Shown here: piece by piece, positions 1 through 10,387 of the stretch
Position numbering within the stretch: the stretch's first letter is position 1
Layout: every line of letters starts with the position of its first letter
Assembly: GCA_022376925.1 (NCBI GenBank)
Contig: JAIOJX010000026.1
Span: forward strand, 204,506,900 to 204,570,899
Source: Tragulus kanchil
Taxonomy: Eukaryota; Chordata; Mammalia; Artiodactyla; Tragulidae
DNA length: 64,000 nucleotides
Direction of reading: 5' to 3'
Position numbers and translations under genes: made by a program
Notes under the pieces: generated by a model
The model's input: the letters and a program-made list of their open reading frames with translations, nothing else
What the model was told of the DNA's origin: nothing
Database searches by the model: none

Positions 1-39
1 TATTACAAGTGAAAAAAATCAAGTTGCTCATGATCCCCT

Positions 40-171
40 TTTTTTCCCTCCCAGGTTTCTGGGATGTGTATATGGAAATAAGAAAAGGAACTCTTACCTG
101 ATCATGGACTTTGAAAAGAAACTCCTCAACACACTAAGAAAAAGATAACAACCAGTGCATAGTCCTCAGAA
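40..171 (+). promoter_or_regulatory. TAAR1: TAAR1 5' leader: splice-acceptor-like site and three uORFs
   Basis: A pyrimidine tract (about 35-52) ends in CAG at 52-54, a good match to a 3' splice site, so the coding exon may begin near 55 after an upstream non-coding exon. If transcribed from there, the leader holds three short upstream ORFs: 64-81 (5 codons), 72-101 (9 codons) and 104-148 (14 codons), all ending before the TAAR1 ATG at 172. Exon use is inferred from the sequence only; no transcript evidence is available. Confidence 0.45.
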
Positions 172-1191
172 ATGATGTCTTTTTGCCACAATGAAATTAA
201 TATTTCCTGTGTGAAAAGCAACTGGTCGAATGACATCCGGACTTCCCTGTACAGTTTGATGGTGTTCATAATTCTGACCACAGTGGTTGGCAATCTGCTA
301 GTTATTATTTCTGTATTACACTTCAAGCAACTTCATACCCCAACTAATTGGCTCATTCATTCCATGGCCACTGTGGACTTTCTGTTGGGGTGTCTGGTCA
401 TGCCTTACAGTATGGTGAGATCTGTGGAGCACCACTGGTATTTTGGAGAAGTCTTCTGTAAAATTCACACCAGCACTGACATTATGCTGAGTTCAGCATC
501 CATTTTTCACTTGTCCTTCATTTCCATTGACCGCTACTATGCTGTGTGTGACCCACTGAGATATAAAGCCAAGATCAACATCTGGGTTATTTCTCTGATG
601 ATCTTCATTAGTTGGAGTATTCCTGCTCTTTTTGCATTTGGGATGATCTTTCTGGACCTTAACTTCAGAGGAGCTGAAGAGATGTATTACAAACACAGTT
701 ATTGCATAGGCAGTTGCTCTGTCTTTTTCAGCAAAACATCTGGGGTTCTGGCCTTTATGACTTCTTTCTATATACCTGGCTCCATTATGCTGTGCATCTA
801 TTGTAGAATATATTTCATAGCAAAAGGTCAGGCAAGATCAATTCACGAAGCAAAGAAGAAGGTTCAAATCGGGTTGGAAGAGAAAATTGAAATTTCACCA
901 AGCAGAGAAAGGAAAGCGGCAAAGACTTTAGGGATTGTGATGGGAGTTTTCCTAACATGTTGGTGTCCTTTCTTTGTCTGCACAGTTGTGGATCCTTTCC
1001 TAGACTATACTATTCCACCCACCTTGAACGATGCATTGATTTGGTTTGGCTACTTGAATTCCACTTTTAATCCAATGGTTTATGCATTTTTCTATCCTTG
1101 GTTCAGAAGAGCACTGAAGATGATTCTACTTGGTAAAATTTTCCAGAAAGATTCATCTAGGTGCAAATTATTTTCTGAATCAAATCCATAG
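172..1191 (+). CDS. TAAR1: Trace amine-associated receptor 1, complete single-exon CDS
   Basis: This is a class A GPCR for trace amines (beta-phenylethylamine, tyramine, 3-iodothyronamine in known orthologues), coupling to Gs and raising cAMP, and modulating dopamine and serotonin neurons. The 339-aa length equals human TAAR1 and the protein aligns without gaps, including the double-Met start, which sets the start codon. Seven hydrophobic segments lie at roughly 25-48, 59-82, 97-120, 137-160, 186-210, 250-275 and 285-305. Visible motifs are amine-binding D103 (3.32), disulfide C96, DRY 120-122, CWxPFF around 263-268, and the TAAR TM7 signature starting at N296 with NPxxY at 300-304. N10 and N17 are sequons. 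Oddity: position 88, Cys in human TAAR1 and in TAAR2-4 here, is His (CAC). It lies outside the duplicated segments, so there is one copy only. Confidence 0.97.
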   Translation: MMSFCHNEINISCVKSNWSNDIRTSLYSLMVFIILTTVVGNLLVIISVLHFKQLHTPTNWLIHSMATVDFLLGCLVMPYSMVRSVEHHWYFGEVFCKIHTSTDIMLSSASIFHLSFISIDRYYAVCDPLRYKAKINIWVISLMIFISWSIPALFAFGMIFLDLNFRGAEEMYYKHSYCIGSCSVFFSKTSGVLAFMTSFYIPGSIMLCIYCRIYFIAKGQARSIHEAKKKVQIGLEEKIEISPSRERKAAKTLGIVMGVFLTCWCPFFVCTVVDPFLDYTIPPTLNDALIWFGYLNSTFNPMVYAFFYPWFRRALKMILLGKIFQKDSSRCKLFSESNP

Positions 1192-2829
1192 GATTATTAT
1201 GCTTTGCTCTTTTGCAAAACAGTTTGTGATCATACTTATGAACACAGCGTAATATCAACCACATGCACCAACTACTGGGACTTCTATCAGATATTTGGGT
1301 CAAAGATTCTACAGTGAAATATGATGCTTACATCTTCTTTTTATTTGCTATTCTCATTATACATATTGAAGCTTTAAAAGTCTAGACTTTGAGAACTTAA
1401 GTTTTAAAGAACGCTTCCTATCTTACATGAACTTACATGAAATTGACAGTGGTACCTTACTCAGTTGTTCAGTGGTGGAAACTAAGAGTCTACATTTGGA
1501 GATGCAGATTAGAAGGACTGGGTCATTCATTGGCTTGAATATAGATGCCTTTTTGTAAAATCAACTGAAAGTGTATATTAAATATTAATATTATTTATAC
1601 ATAATTTGCTATTTATCACTAATTCTTAATACACATTCTAATTTTCAAATTTCTTGATGTTTATATTTTAAAATATATATATTTTTCTGATTTTCATACT
1701 TGTCAGAAATTTGGAAAATAAAGGAAAAAATAAAAATAATATATAGAAACAAAATGAAAATTAAAATTATTGCACACAGCTCACTTAAGAATCATATCAT
1801 TCAAGATTCTTAAAGACATCATTTTTGGTGACTGTAAAATATTACATTGTATGGATGCAGAAATTTTTTTAAAACATTTTCCCATTATTGGCCACTTAGT
1901 TCATTTTGATTTCTTAAAAACAATTTTATTAAAAGTTATTTTGAACAACAGAAATTCAATGCCTGTTACCTGTTACTGAAGCTCATCAAAATGTCTGGAA
2001 GGATTTCACTGTATTTCAAGGTCATGCCTTGTGTGATAGGACTTAAAATACAAGCTGTAGGAAGTGAAACAAATTCACTCGTTGGGTTCCTGGCTACACT
2101 GGAAGAGAGAAGTTACCATCGAAGCAGCTAAACAGGAGAGATAAGAGGTACAATCAGGCATAGTACATCCCATGTCCATTAAGACAGCATATACAAAAGA
2201 AAAAAGAGGAAAAATAGGGGTTTCAAGTAAGATAGAAATGAGCAAATATTTCTTTTTTGTTTTGCTTTTTCTTTTTGGGGGGGCAAATATTCTTAATCAT
2301 AAGCATCAATTTACAATTGAACTGTCTCTCATCTGGACTTCATATAGTTTGTGTCACATTGAGCAACACTAGTCAATTGAATTTCCTTAATAATTATGAT
2401 TTATGCTCATGGATAAGTTAGGGTGAGGTGTGAAACTGACATGTTAGTCCCTCGATCCTGTCCAACTCTTTGTGATCCCATGGAGCATAGGACAGGGTGA
2501 GGCCTAATTTTAAATAAAAGTCAAAAAAATGCATGCTCCTGTAGATACATTTCTGTTCAAAAACCTTTCCACCTGTTATAGTCTATTTCCACCTATTATA
2601 GTTCGTTTTAGGACTGTTTATTTAGTTTCCTTGATCTGACTAAATTTTCATTCTAGCAGATTTTAAAAATATTTTAAAAACCTTTCAATTTATCATATCA
2701 TAAAGCAAATTACCACTGATCACTCCTGGTTTCAAAAACTGCCTTGACTTTTTCTACTTGTGAAAGTATTTCATTAAATTTTAAAACAGGAACAAAAGAA
2801 TTTAGGCAGTTTTCTATACCTTACAGCAA
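1192..2829. other. TAAR1 3' flank, AT-rich, no gene
   Basis: AT-rich sequence after the TAAR1 stop. AATAAA hexamers at 1717-1722 and 1729-1734 are candidate poly(A) signals but are not unique in such AT-rich DNA. A short G run at 2276-2283 and a small SINE scrap near 2438-2492 are the only other structure seen. Short ORFs here have no recognisable similarity. Confidence 0.6.
2438..2492 (-). mobile_element. Bov-tA SINE fragment
   Basis: About 55 bp resembles the segment of reverse-oriented Bov-tA/Bov-A2 elements reading CCAACTCTTTGTGATCCCAT. No tail or target-site duplication is seen, so it is a fragment. Confidence 0.45.
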
Positions 2830-3262
2830 GTTTCTGTGGTTATTTTCATTTGTTTCTACACATTCTCAGATGTTTTATATTTGTATATGTGTGTGTACAT
2901 GCCTTGCCTATTATGAATATACTTTTTTCAAGTCATTATTATATTCTATATAGTTATTATTGCTAGTGTAGAGCAAAATTTATTTCAGGTTTTAAGTTGA
3001 CCTGTTTGGATTTTTATTTATAGTCATCCTCAAAAAATGCTTAATTTTATCTCTTTTCGAATAGTTTTTCTAATCCACATTCTTTGCTGTACTTCACTAG
3101 TTAGAATTTCTACAGCAGTATTGATAATGTTAATTGAAGTCACCCTTGTCTTGTATCTATTTTAAATGACATTTTTCTTGGGACAAGTTAATGACACAGA
3201 TAATTCTGCCTTTTAAATTTAGTACTAAATCTCTTGTAGTCTATTTCTCTTTGTAGCCTCTG

Positions 3263-3562
3263 GTTTTATTTTATTTTTTAAAAATTTTTTATTCTTTTCA
3301 TTTTTGCCTGTGGTGGGTCTTTGTTGCAGTGTGCAGGTTTCTCTAGTTGCGGCTAGTGGGGCTTCTCTTCATTGCTGTGCATGGCTTCTCATTGCAGTGA
3401 CTTCTCTTGCTGCAGAGCACAGGCTCTAGCACATGGGGTCAGTAGTCATGGCACACAAGCCTATGCTTCATGGCATGTGGGATCTTCCCGGACCCAGGGT
3501 CAATCCTGTGTCCTCTGCATTGGCAGGTGAATTCTTAACCACTGGACCACGAGGGAAGCCCT
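3263..3562 (-). mobile_element. CHR-2-type tRNA-Glu SINE, reverse orientation
   Basis: A reverse-complement CHR-type SINE: AT-rich tail first, then the body, ending in CCACGAGGGAAGCCC. It is flanked by a 9-bp target-site duplication TAGCCTCTG at 3254-3262 and 3563-3571. The 82-codon ORF inside is SINE sequence, not a gene. Confidence 0.85.
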
Positions 3563-4350
3563 TAGCCTCTGTTTTTAATACCCACAATAAAAGACACCCA
3601 GTAACCCATCCTCTCAGCAAAACAAGAAGTCTCGCTTTATTTTTCCCTATTACTAGCTTTATTCTAGCTTCTGTTCCTTAGCCAGAGGCATTTAGTCTTT
3701 TGATTGACCAGAATCTGCTTCTCAACTAGGATTCAATTAGTTTTTAAGAGATTTCTCATCCCAACTAGATACAATCTAGTTAGTCTGCGATGTGGCAGTG
3801 TTTGGCATAATGGGAATTTTTATTTCTTTAAAAATAATTTCTATAGAAGACATATATATGTAAAATAACTATATATTTCAATCTACATACATAGTATTGA
3901 TCTTTATCTGCAAAAGTAACTATTTATTGTCCTCGTAAGGTTTCTGTGGTTATTTTCATTTTTTTAATTATGTTTTTTTGTTTTACATGCCTTGCCTATT
4001 ATGAATATACTTTTTTCAAGTCATTATTATATTCTATATAGTTATTATTGCTAGTGTAGAGCAAAATTTATTTCAGGTTTTAAGTTGACCTGTTTGGATT
4101 TTTATTTATAGTCATCCTCAAAAAATGCTTAATTTTATCTCTTTTCGAATATTTTTTCTAATCCACATTCTTTGCTGTACTTCACTAGTTAGAATTTCTA
4201 CAGCAGTATTGATAATGTTAATTGAAGTCACCCTTGTCTTGTATCTATTTTAAATGACATTTTTCTTGGGACAAGTTAATGACACAGATAATTCTGCCTT
4301 TTAAATTTAGTACTAAATCTCTTGTAGTCTATTTCTCTTTGTAGCCTCTG

Positions 4351-4650
4351 GTTTTATTTTATTTTTTAAAAATTTTTTATTCTTTTCATTTTTGCCTGTG
4401 GTGGGTCTTTGTTGCAGTGTGCAGGTTTCTCTAGTTGCGGCTAGTGGGGCTTCTCTTCATTGCTGTGCATGGCTTCTCATTGCAGTGACTTCTCTTGCTG
4501 CAGAGCACAGGCTCTAGCACATGGGGTCAGTAGTCATGGCACACAAGCCTATGCTTCATGGCATGTGGGATCTTCCCGGACCCAGGGTCAATCCTGTGTC
4601 CTCTGCATTGGCAGGTGAATTCTTAACCACTGGACCACGAGGGAAGCCCT
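4351..4650 (-). mobile_element. CHR-2-type SINE, duplicate of 3263-3562
   Basis: Second copy of the SINE at 3263-3562, carried by tandem duplication A together with its target-site duplications. It is not an independent insertion. Confidence 0.85.
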
Positions 4651-5069
4651 TAGCCTCTGTTTTTAATACCCACAATAAAAGACACCCAGTAACCCATCCT
4701 CTCAGCAAAACAAGAAGTCTCGCTTTATTTTTCCCTATTACTAGCTTTATTCTAGCTTCTGTTCCTTAGCCAGAGGCATTTAGTCTTTTGATTGACCAGA
4801 ATCTGCTTCTCAACTAGGATTCAATTAGTTTTTAAGAGATTTCTCATCCCAACTAGATACAATCTAGTTAGTCTGCGATGTGGCAGTGTTTGGCATAATG
4901 GGAATTTTTATTTCTTTAAAAATAATTTCTATAGAAGACATATATATGTAAAATAACTATATATTTCAATCTACATACATAGTATTGATCTTTATCTGCA
5001 AAAGTAACTATTTATTGTCCTCGTAGCTAATGAATATAGATGAGCACCTGTAGAAGCTATGACGCATGC

Positions 5070-5190
5070 TGGTGTAGAGCCAGACTTCTGAAGCTCCCCA
5101 CACAGAGGGATGGCCTCAGGCTTTGAACTCAGACAAGCCTGGGTTCAAGTTCACTTTCCTTGTGGTTCCTGTGCTCTCCCTACTTGTGTC
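5070..5190. mobile_element. MIR-like ancient SINE remnant
   Basis: The stretch reading GAACTCAGACAAGCCTGGGT with its flanks resembles the MIR core (loss of detail typical of old mammalian SINEs). A duplicate lies at about 6223-6345 through duplication B. Assignment is by memory of the consensus. Confidence 0.4.
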
Positions 5191-5351
5191 TTTGCTCCGG
5201 CAGCCCCATGCCTGAAAAGCCCCCTTCCGCCCCTCCACCTTCCTTAACTGACTTTTACTCATTTGAAGAGACTCATTTGAATATTACCTTTCCAGAAATC
5301 TGTCTAGATTCTCTAAGATCAGGTAGGGTATTGTATAAACAAACTACTGTG

Positions 5352-5556
5352 GGGTCTTCCCTGGCAATCCAGTGGTCAAGACTTTGACTTCCAATGCAGG
5401 GCATGTGAGACAATCCCTGGCCAGGGATCTAAGATCCCATGTGCTTCATGGCCAAAAAACCCAAACATAAAACAAAAGCAATATTGTAACAAATTCAATA
5501 AAGACTTTAGAAATGATCCACATTAAAAAACTTAAAAAAACAAACAAACAAGCCAA
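5352..5556 (+). mobile_element. CHR-1-type tRNA-Glu SINE
   Basis: Starts with GGGTCTTCCCTGGCAATCCA, the usual 5' end of cetartiodactyl CHR SINEs, and continues to a tail with GCAATATTGTAACAAATTCA and A-rich sequence, as in CHR-1. Confidence 0.75.
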
Positions 5557-5588
5557 ACTCCTGAAATGCTCTGCACTTCTCATCTGTA

Positions 5589-5801
5589 CATGCATGTTCA
5601 GTCATTTCAGACTCTGTAACACTATGCACTGGAGCCCACCAGGCTCCTCTTTCCATAGAATTCTCCAGGCAAGAATACTGGAGTGGGTTGCCATGCCCTC
5701 CTCTAGGGGATCTTCCTAACTCGGGAATGGAACCTATGTCTCCTGGATCTCCTACATTGCAGGTGGATTCTTTAACTATGGAGCCACTTGGGCAAGTTCC
5801 C
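5589..5801 (-). mobile_element. Bov-tA SINE, reverse orientation
   Basis: Reverse-oriented Bov-tA/Bov-A2 element, about 213 bp, with the diagnostic blocks CAAGAATACTGGAGTGGGTT and a terminal GAGCCACTTGGGCAAGTTCCC-like end. Overlapping ORFs on both strands come from this SINE. Confidence 0.85.
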
Positions 5802-5834
5802 ATCAATAGACTCACTGGTCATTTTTCAAATGCC

Positions 5835-5894
5835 CTCTGACCCACTGGAGTGTGAGTTGCAGAGGTTAAGGACTGTGTTTTATTCATCCTTGTA
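5835..5894. mobile_element. L2-like remnant, cut by duplication junction
   Basis: GGACTGTGTTTTATTCATCC and neighbours resemble the 3' end of L2 LINEs. This copy stops at the duplication B junction; fuller copies lie at 6988-7120 and 8155-8295. Confidence 0.45.
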
Positions 5895-6504
5895 AGCTTT
5901 ATTCTAGCTTCTGTTCCTTAGCCAGAGGCATTTAGTCTTTTGATTGACCAGAATCTGCTTCTCAACTAGGATTCAATTAGTTTTTAAGAGATTTCTCATC
6001 CCAACTAGATACAATCTAGTTAGTCTGCGATGTGGCAGTGTTTGGCATAATGGGAATTTTTATTTCTTTAAAAATAATTTCTATAGAAGACTTATATATG
6101 TAAAATAACTATATATTTCAATCTACATACATAGTATTGATCTTTATCTGCAAAAGTAACTATTTATTGTCCTCGTAGCTAATGAATATAGATGAGCACC
6201 TGTAGAAGCTATGACGCATGCTGGTGTAGAGCCAGACTTCTGAAGCTCCCCACACAGAGGGATGGCCTCAGGCTTTGAACTCAGACAAGCCTGGGTTCAA
6301 GTTCACTTTCCTTGTGGTTCCTGTGCTCTCCCTACTTGTGTCTTTGCTCCGGCAGCCCCCATGCCTGAAAAGCCCCCTTCCGCCCCTCCACCTTCCTTAA
6401 CTGACTTTTACTCATTTGAAGAGACTCATTTGAATATTACCTTTCCAGAAATCTGTCTAGATTCTCTAAGATCAGGTAGGGTATTGTATAAACAAACTAC
6501 TGTG

Positions 6505-6709
6505 GGGTCTTCCCTGGCAATCCAGTGGTCAAGACTTTGACTTCCAATGCAGGGCATGTGAGACAATCCCTGGCCAGGGATCTAAGATCCCATGTGCTTC
6601 ATGGCCAAAAAACCCAAACATAAAACAAAAGCAATATTGTAACAAATTCAATAAAGACTTTAGAAATGATCCACATTAAAAAACTTAAAAAAACAAACAA
6701 ACAAGCCAA
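6505..6709 (+). mobile_element. CHR-1-type SINE, duplicate of 5352-5556
   Basis: Carried by tandem duplication B; same sequence as 5352-5556. Confidence 0.75.
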
Positions 6710-6741
6710 ACTCCTGAAATGCTCTGCACTTCTCATCTGTA

Positions 6742-6954
6742 CATGCATGTTCAGTCATTTCAGACTCTGTAACACTATGCACTGGAGCCCACCAGGCTCC
6801 TCTTTCCATAGAATTCTCCAGGCAAGAATACTGGAGTGGGTTGCCATGCCCTCCTCTAGGGGATCTTCCTAACTCGGGAATGGAACCTATGTCTCCTGGA
6901 TCTCCTACATTGCAGGTGGATTCTTTAACTATGGAGCCACTTGGGCAAGTTCCC
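6742..6954 (-). mobile_element. Bov-tA SINE, duplicate of 5589-5801
   Basis: Second copy of the same insertion, carried by duplication B. Confidence 0.85.
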
Positions 6955-6987
6955 ATCAATAGACTCACTGGTCATTTTTCAAATGCC

Positions 6988-7120
6988 CTCTGACCCACTG
7001 GAGTGTGAGTTGCAGAGGTTAAGGACTGTGTTTTATTCATCCTTGTAAACTGTACTCAGCAGCACATCTGGCACAGAGAAGTCACCAAAAGCACATTTTA
7101 AAGGGGAATACATGAATCAG
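6988..7120. mobile_element. L2-like LINE remnant
   Basis: Degenerate L2 3'-end-like sequence (GGACTGTGTTTTATTCATCC, then GCACATCTGGCACAGAGAAG). Repeated at about 8155-8295 by duplication C. A second L2-like patch sits at 7665-7765 (CAGCACTTTCCACAGGGCCT). Confidence 0.45.
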
Positions 7121-7913
7121 GGGAAATAAGATATCCAAGAAGATAGTGTTAAGGTAAGTTAGAGACCGATTTGAGTCCAAGTCCAAGTTTGTCTGGCTAC
7201 AAACTCCACCCTCTTTCCTATTTCGGGGCAAAGATTAAGCATCTATGGGGACGCATAATTTTATCCCCAGTTAAGTTTAACCAGATGTGCCTGGGTGGCT
7301 TTAATTTTGGCAATAAACATGTATTCTTTATGAATAGAACATTATTTTAATACTTACACTATTTAAAAATTTGTTCTGAAACTGTTGAATAGATTTGGCT
7401 TAGGAGCTACTACTCAGGCTAATGCTGAAGTCCTAAATGCCTTGGAATTATTTGGGACTGATTGGACTGAGATTAAGAAATCTGCATTTTCAAACAGAAG
7501 GCCATATTCCTTGGATTTCATTTCTTCTAAGCACCATTTCTTTGGACACTAAGAACAAGAAATGGAAAAAATGTTAAGTTTATATACTACAGTGAAAATT
7601 TAGAGGAATGATGATTAACACAATGACATTAACATCATCTAGTTAAAAGTGAGCTCAGAAGCCCTGGATGTGAGTGCCTGCAGGCAAGGGCTCCCTCATT
7701 TCCAGCACTTTCCACAGGGCCTGAGCCAAAACAGTTGTTCCAAGAACACCTGCCCAAGGAAGGGAGAGAGGGAAGATAAGTGATTTGAGTGCAACATTTA
7801 AATTTTTAAATTCTTATTAATTTATCTTTAAATTAATTTTATTGCAAGACTTTAATTTTGATTTGAAAAAAAATTATATGTGAACCTGAAATGCTCTGCA
7901 CTTCTCATCTGTA

Positions 7914-8125
7914 CATGCATGTCAGTCATTTCAGACTCTGTAACACTATGCACTGGAGCCCACCAGGCTCCTCTTTCCATAGAATTCTCCAGGCAAGAAT
8001 ACTGGAGTGGGTTGCCATGCCCTCCTCTAGGGGATCTTCCTAACTCGGGAATGGAACCTATGTCTCCTGGATCTCCTACATTGCAGGTGGATTCTTTAAC
8101 TATGGAGCCACTTGGGCAAGTTCCC
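7914..8125 (-). mobile_element. Bov-tA SINE, third copy of 5589-5801
   Basis: Third appearance of the same SINE, with one base deleted in GCATGTTCAG, carried by duplication C. Confidence 0.85.
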
Positions 8126-8994
8126 ATCAATAGACTCACTGGTCATTTTTCAAATGCCCTCTGACCCACTGGAGTGTGAGTTGCAGAGGTTAAGGACTGT
8201 GTTTTATTCATCCTTGTAAACTGTACTCAGCAGCACATCTGGCACAGAGAAGTCACCAAAAGCACATTTTAAAGGGGAATACATGAATCAGGGGAAATAA
8301 GATATCCAAGAAGATAGTGTTAAGGTAAGTTAGAGACCGATTTGAGTCCAAGTCCAAGTTTGTCTGGCTACAAACTCCACCCTCTTTCCTATTTCGGGGC
8401 AAAGATTAAGCATCTATGGGGACGCATAATTTTATCCCCAGTTAAGTTTAACCAGATGTGCCTGGGTGGCTTTAATTTTGGCAATAAACATGTATTCTTT
8501 ATGAATAGAACATTATTTTAATACTTACACTATTTAAAAATTTGTTCTGAAACTGTTGAATAGATTTGGCTTAGGAGCTACTACTCAGGCTAATGCTGAA
8601 GTCCTAAATGCCTTGGAATTATTTGGGACTGATTGGACTGAGATTAAGAAATCTGCATTTTCAAACAGAAGGCCATATTCCTTGGATTTCATTTCTTCTA
8701 AGCACCATTTCTTTGGACACTAAGAACAAGAAATGGAAAAAATGTTAAGTTTATATACTACAGTGAAAATTTAGAGGAATGATGATTAACACAATGACAT
8801 TAACATCATCTAGTTAAAAGTGAGCTCAGAAGCCCTGGATGTGAGTGCCTGCAGGCAAGGGCTCCCTCATTTCCAGCACTTTCCACAGGGCCTGAGCCAA
8901 AACAGTTGTTCCAAGAACACCTGCCCAAGGAAGGGAGAGAGGGAAGATAAGTGATTTGAGTGCAACATTTAAATTTTTAAATTCTTATTAATTT

Positions 8995-9138
8995 ATCTTT
9001 AAATTAATTTTATTAGACTATAGTTACTTTACAGTGTTGTGTTAGTTTCTACTGTACAACAAAATAAATCAGTTATATGTGAACATGTATTCCCTCCCTT
9101 TCCATTCAGGCCACCACAGTGCATTAAGTAGAATTTCT
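8995..9138. mobile_element. L1 3'-UTR-like fragment
   Basis: TTACAGTGTTGTGTTAGTTT followed by a CAGTTATATGTGAACATGTA-type stretch matches the widespread artiodactyl L1 3' UTR pattern. Truncated. Confidence 0.5.
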
Positions 9139-10387
9139 TGTGGGAAAAGCTTTTGTTTTTAAATTTAAGCATTTTAATGTTATTTCTTCACACTAATGAT
9201 GCCTTGACTATTTAACTCAGGGATTCTCAAATTTTCCCAGTCTGAGAATTAGTGTTGGCTGTGACAAACTTTTTTATAGGTTATTCTAAAGTGAGAAAAA
9301 ACACAGTGTAGTGAGTTTTTCATTATGAAATATGTATTCTAGACTGTCTTTAGTCTAAGATTATACCCTACTAAATTTCTAGGATTAAGATGTTCTTTTC
9401 TTTTAATGAAAATATGGTAATAACAGACAAAAGATTTTAACAAGGATCCTATTTGACAAAACTGTGTTTGCCTCCGTGTTTAATTTTTAATTTTTTTTTC
9501 AAATCCCCAAATCCACTATTCTATGCTGTTAGTAACCCTTGAAGCAAGAAAGGTGTTTTTGGCAATAAGAGTTTATGCTGAGCCTGCAACATACCACAGA
9601 GATATCAGGTTAGCTTCAATCACTGAAGAAATTGAAGTCATAAGGATCACTTAGAACCTATGATTACAATTCAGTGAAAATAGTTGACAAAGGTCACAAT
9701 CAAATGTAAGCAAAATAATTCTTGCCACTAAGAAAAAGTTATCTTTGTTCTGTATTATATTTTCTTTTGACACAGAGTCTTAATTTATTCGGTGTATGTC
9801 ATTTACTAATAATTCTAGAATTTGAAATTACTCAATAAGGGACAAACAAAATGAGTATACAATTAAGAGTTTTCTCTATCAGTCATCCAGGAGAGATGTA
9901 ATTAATTGAATGGTTTTTCTGAGATTTCTGGAATCTTCCAGATAAATGATTCTTTTTTGTTGTTGTTGTTCATGATGCCATCTCTATAAACACATTTGCA
10001 TCAAATAAGAAGATAAAAGACAGAGGTCACTGTTTGCCACTCTTGCATCAGCCAAAGTTTTCTTTCTCAGATTTACACTTTGCTTAATAATCTGAGAATT
10101 CCCCAAACATTTGGTTCCTCAAATAAAGTTCTGTGATAAATGTTTTTCTATCTCCACTAAGTACAGCTACTTCCCCAGTGAACAGTAGTGTGAAATTATT
10201 TCCCGTCGCAATCAAGGCTAAACATCTGATGTGTTAATGATGCCCTCTGGTCTCTATTTACTCAGAAGTTTAGCAAATGAGAGCAAAGAGAGAAATACTG
10301 CTAAGCTGGTCTCTTTGGACTATAAACTCGAATTGCAGGTCCAAAGTGTCAAACTGTAAATGAAATGCCGTGGACATTGGTAAATAT
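9139..10387. other. Unique intergenic DNA, TAAR1-TAAR2 interval
   Basis: No ORF, young SINE or duplication here. AT-rich with several TAATTA/TAATTG homeodomain-type cores, such as GTAATTAATTGAATGG near 9898. This repeat-poor block is one place where conserved regulatory DNA of the cluster could sit; no conservation data are available. Confidence 0.5.

Larger units (their letters stand above)
2830..5025. repeat. Tandem duplication A (about 1.09 kb x2), probable assembly artefact
   Basis: 2830-3937 is repeated at 3938-5025 (offset 1088 from 2896 onward). Copies abut exactly. The first about 45 bp of copy 2 is a shortened, garbled version of the copy 1 start; the rest is almost identical. Its last part (4743-5025) recurs again in duplication B. 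Confidence 0.9.
4743..7047. repeat. Tandem duplication B (about 1.15 kb x2), probable assembly artefact
   Basis: 4743-5894 is repeated at 5895-7047, abutting exactly. Differences seen: one substitution (ACATATAT versus ACTTATAT near 4938/6090) and one extra C in a C run near 6356. 4743-5025 is also the end of duplication A, so 283 bp exist three times (3655, 4743, 5895). Confidence 0.92.
6713..9014. repeat. Tandem duplication C (about 1.13 kb x2), probable assembly artefact
   Basis: 6713-7843 is repeated at 7885-9014. The 41-bp spacer (7844-7884) reads like a compressed version of what follows copy 2 (it shares AGACT and TTATATGTGAAC with 9014-9085). 6713-7047 also belongs to duplication B, so this block occurs three times (5560, 6713, 7885). 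One T is missing in copy 2 near 7922. Confidence 0.9.

Noticed and set aside
3433..4769. Twin 82-codon ORFs
   Set aside because: They lie inside a reverse CHR-type SINE and its artefactual duplicate.
5507..8164. Repeated 94-102 codon ORFs on both strands
   Set aside because: They translate a Bov-tA SINE present three times by duplication.
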